DNA of 5,401 nucleotides from Alphaproteobacteria bacterium (GTDB lineage: Bacteria; Pseudomonadota; Alphaproteobacteria; Sphingomonadales; Emcibacteraceae): the NCBI GenBank assembly GCA_013152615.1, contig JAADGA010000122.1:1-5401 (forward strand), written 5' to 3'. Position 1 is the stretch's first letter; each line of letters starts with the position of its first letter. The notes beneath the pieces are model-generated. The model saw only the letters and a list, made by a program, of their open reading frames with translations, made no database searches and had not been told where the DNA came from. Position numbers and translations under genes: made by a program. This document shows, one piece after another, positions 4,595 through 5,401 of this stretch.

Positions 4595-5401
4595 CACATC
4601 ACCTCTATTTCCGCATAGAGTGCGCCGGATACCTTCAGCGCCTGAAGGATGGCAATCATGTCACGCGGGCCGATGCCAAGGGCGTTCAGCCCGTCAACAA
4701 GTTCCTGCAGGTCGACTCCGGGCTTGAGCAAGGCGAATTTTTTGCCGGCATTATCCTTGACATTAACCGTTGTTCTGGGCACGACGGCGGTATTGCCCCC
4801 GGCCAGCGGATTGGGCTGGGAAACCTGCGGCGTTTCCGAGACCCGGATGGTCAGGTTGCCCTGGGCGATCGCAACCTCGCCCACCCGGACATTGTTGCCG
4901 ATCACGATAATTCCTGATCTTTCGTCAACCACAACCCGGGCTTTTTGATCAGGCTCGACGTAAAGCTGTTCAATATCTGTCACCAGATTGACCATATTGC
5001 CGCGAAAGCTGTCCGGCCTGACCACCATAACGGTGGATGGGTCAAGCGCCATGGCGATTTTGGCTTTCATCTTGTTATTGATGGCGCGCACGATACGCTG
5101 CGAGGTGGTAAAATCAGGATCGTGAAGGGAAAGAAGAATTTTTTTCTTGGTCAGCATGGAATAATTGATCTTTTTTTCAACAATGCCGCCATTTGGTATC
5201 CGGCCGGCTGTCGGTACCCCCTGGGTAACGGTTGACGCGGCACCGCCTGCGGTAAATCCTGAAACCTGTACCGAGCCCTGGGCCACAGCATAAACCTCGC
5301 CGTCGGCCCCTTTAAGCGGGGTGACAATCAGGATGCCGCCACGCAGATTCTTGGCGTCGCCGATTGAGCTGACATTAATGTCAATACGATTTCCTGGGCG
5401 G
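4594..5401 (-). CDS. flgI: FlgI flagellar P-ring protein (5' end outside the window)
   Basis: The frame is open to the window edge. Translation enters at 5400 with RPGNRIDINVSSIGDAKNL and continues RGGILIVTPLKGADGEVYA, VAQGSVQVSG and so on. These align block by block with FlgI of enteric bacteria (RPG..ID..VSSIG.AK.LRGG.L..TPLKG.D..VYA.AQG). Later conserved parts are GGRIPNG (near 5195), the VRPDSFRGNMVNLVTDIEQL stretch, IAQGNLTIRVSETPQVSQPN, and the C-terminal LNALGIGPRDMIAILQALK..GAL.AEIEVM. About 268 residues are visible; full FlgI is about 365-370 aa, so roughly 100 N-terminal residues including the signal peptide lie beyond 5401. The GTG at 5286 is internal and is not the start. FlgI forms the periplasmic P-ring around the rod. 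It heads the flgI-flgJ-flgN run, joined to flgJ by a one-base overlap. Confidence 0.97.
   Translation of the reverse strand, partial: RPGNRIDINVSSIGDAKNLRGGILIVTPLKGADGEVYAVAQGSVQVSGFTAGGAASTVTQGVPTAGRIPNGGIVEKKINYSMLTKKKILLSLHDPDFTTSQRIVRAINNKMKAKIAMALDPSTVMVVRPDSFRGNMVNLVTDIEQLYVEPDQKARVVVDERSGIIVIGNNVRVGEVAIAQGNLTIRVSETPQVSQPNPLAGGNTAVVPRTTVNVKDNAGKKFALLKPGVDLQELVDGLNALGIGPRDMIAILQALKVSGALYAEIEVM

Noticed and set aside
5139..5145. Run of seven T residues in flgI as a possible slippage site
   Set aside because: It encodes ordinary Lys codons in a structural gene needed for motility, and seven A/T pairs are common by chance.
5284..5286. GTG as a possible flgI start
   Set aside because: Conserved FlgI sequence (RPGNRID...VSSIGDAKNLRGG) continues upstream in frame to the window edge, so this codon is internal.

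Overview
The window comes from the chromosome of an alphaproteobacterium and covers part of a flagellar region together with surface-sugar or flagellin-modification genes. Three things point to the group. The flagellin is short (275 aa) and Caulobacter-like at both ends. FlgJ is a single rod-binding domain without the muramidase domain. The flagellin gene has a textbook sigma-54 promoter. I cannot name the genus.

Layout. Positions 1-107 hold the last 34 codons of a plus-strand gene, possibly a Gfo/Idh/MocA-type oxidoreductase. It is coupled through a TGATG overlap to an uncharacterised polysaccharide-locus protein with glycosyltransferase-B-like motifs (107-1075). That gene runs tail-to-tail, with a 35-bp overlap, into a minus-strand GNAT acetyltransferase (1041-1724). 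The flagellin gene (1789-2616) lies 64 bp upstream of the GNAT on the same strand, so the two may share a transcript. The 319-bp gap 2617-2935 is a divergent control region. For flagellin it holds a perfect sigma-54 -24/-12 element and, about 126 bp upstream of the predicted transcript start, a concentric dyad that could be an activator site. For the opposite strand it holds a sigma-70-like promoter. That promoter would drive a PseH-like N-acetyltransferase with an unexplained C-terminal extension (2936-3769). A short gap with a weak hairpin and a 9-bp tandem repeat separates it from the minus-strand run flgI (cut by the window end), flgJ and a FlgN-like chaperone gene (4594-5401, 4265-4594, 3829-4275). 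These three are joined by stop/start overlaps.

How the genes fit together. FlgI forms the P-ring, FlgJ helps cap and build the rod, and FlgN-type proteins chaperone hook-associated proteins, so this run builds the basal body and hook. Flagellin is the filament subunit. The PseH-like enzyme, the second GNAT and the two left-hand genes look like parts of a nonulosonic-acid or related sugar pathway that probably decorates flagellin. The sugar link rests on gene families and position only.

I see no RNA gene, CRISPR array, insertion sequence or phage signature. The points most worth checking are the C-terminal extension of the PseH-like protein, the C8 tract inside the sugar gene, the concentric dyad upstream of the flagellin promoter, and the possibly shortened tail of the 107-1075 protein.
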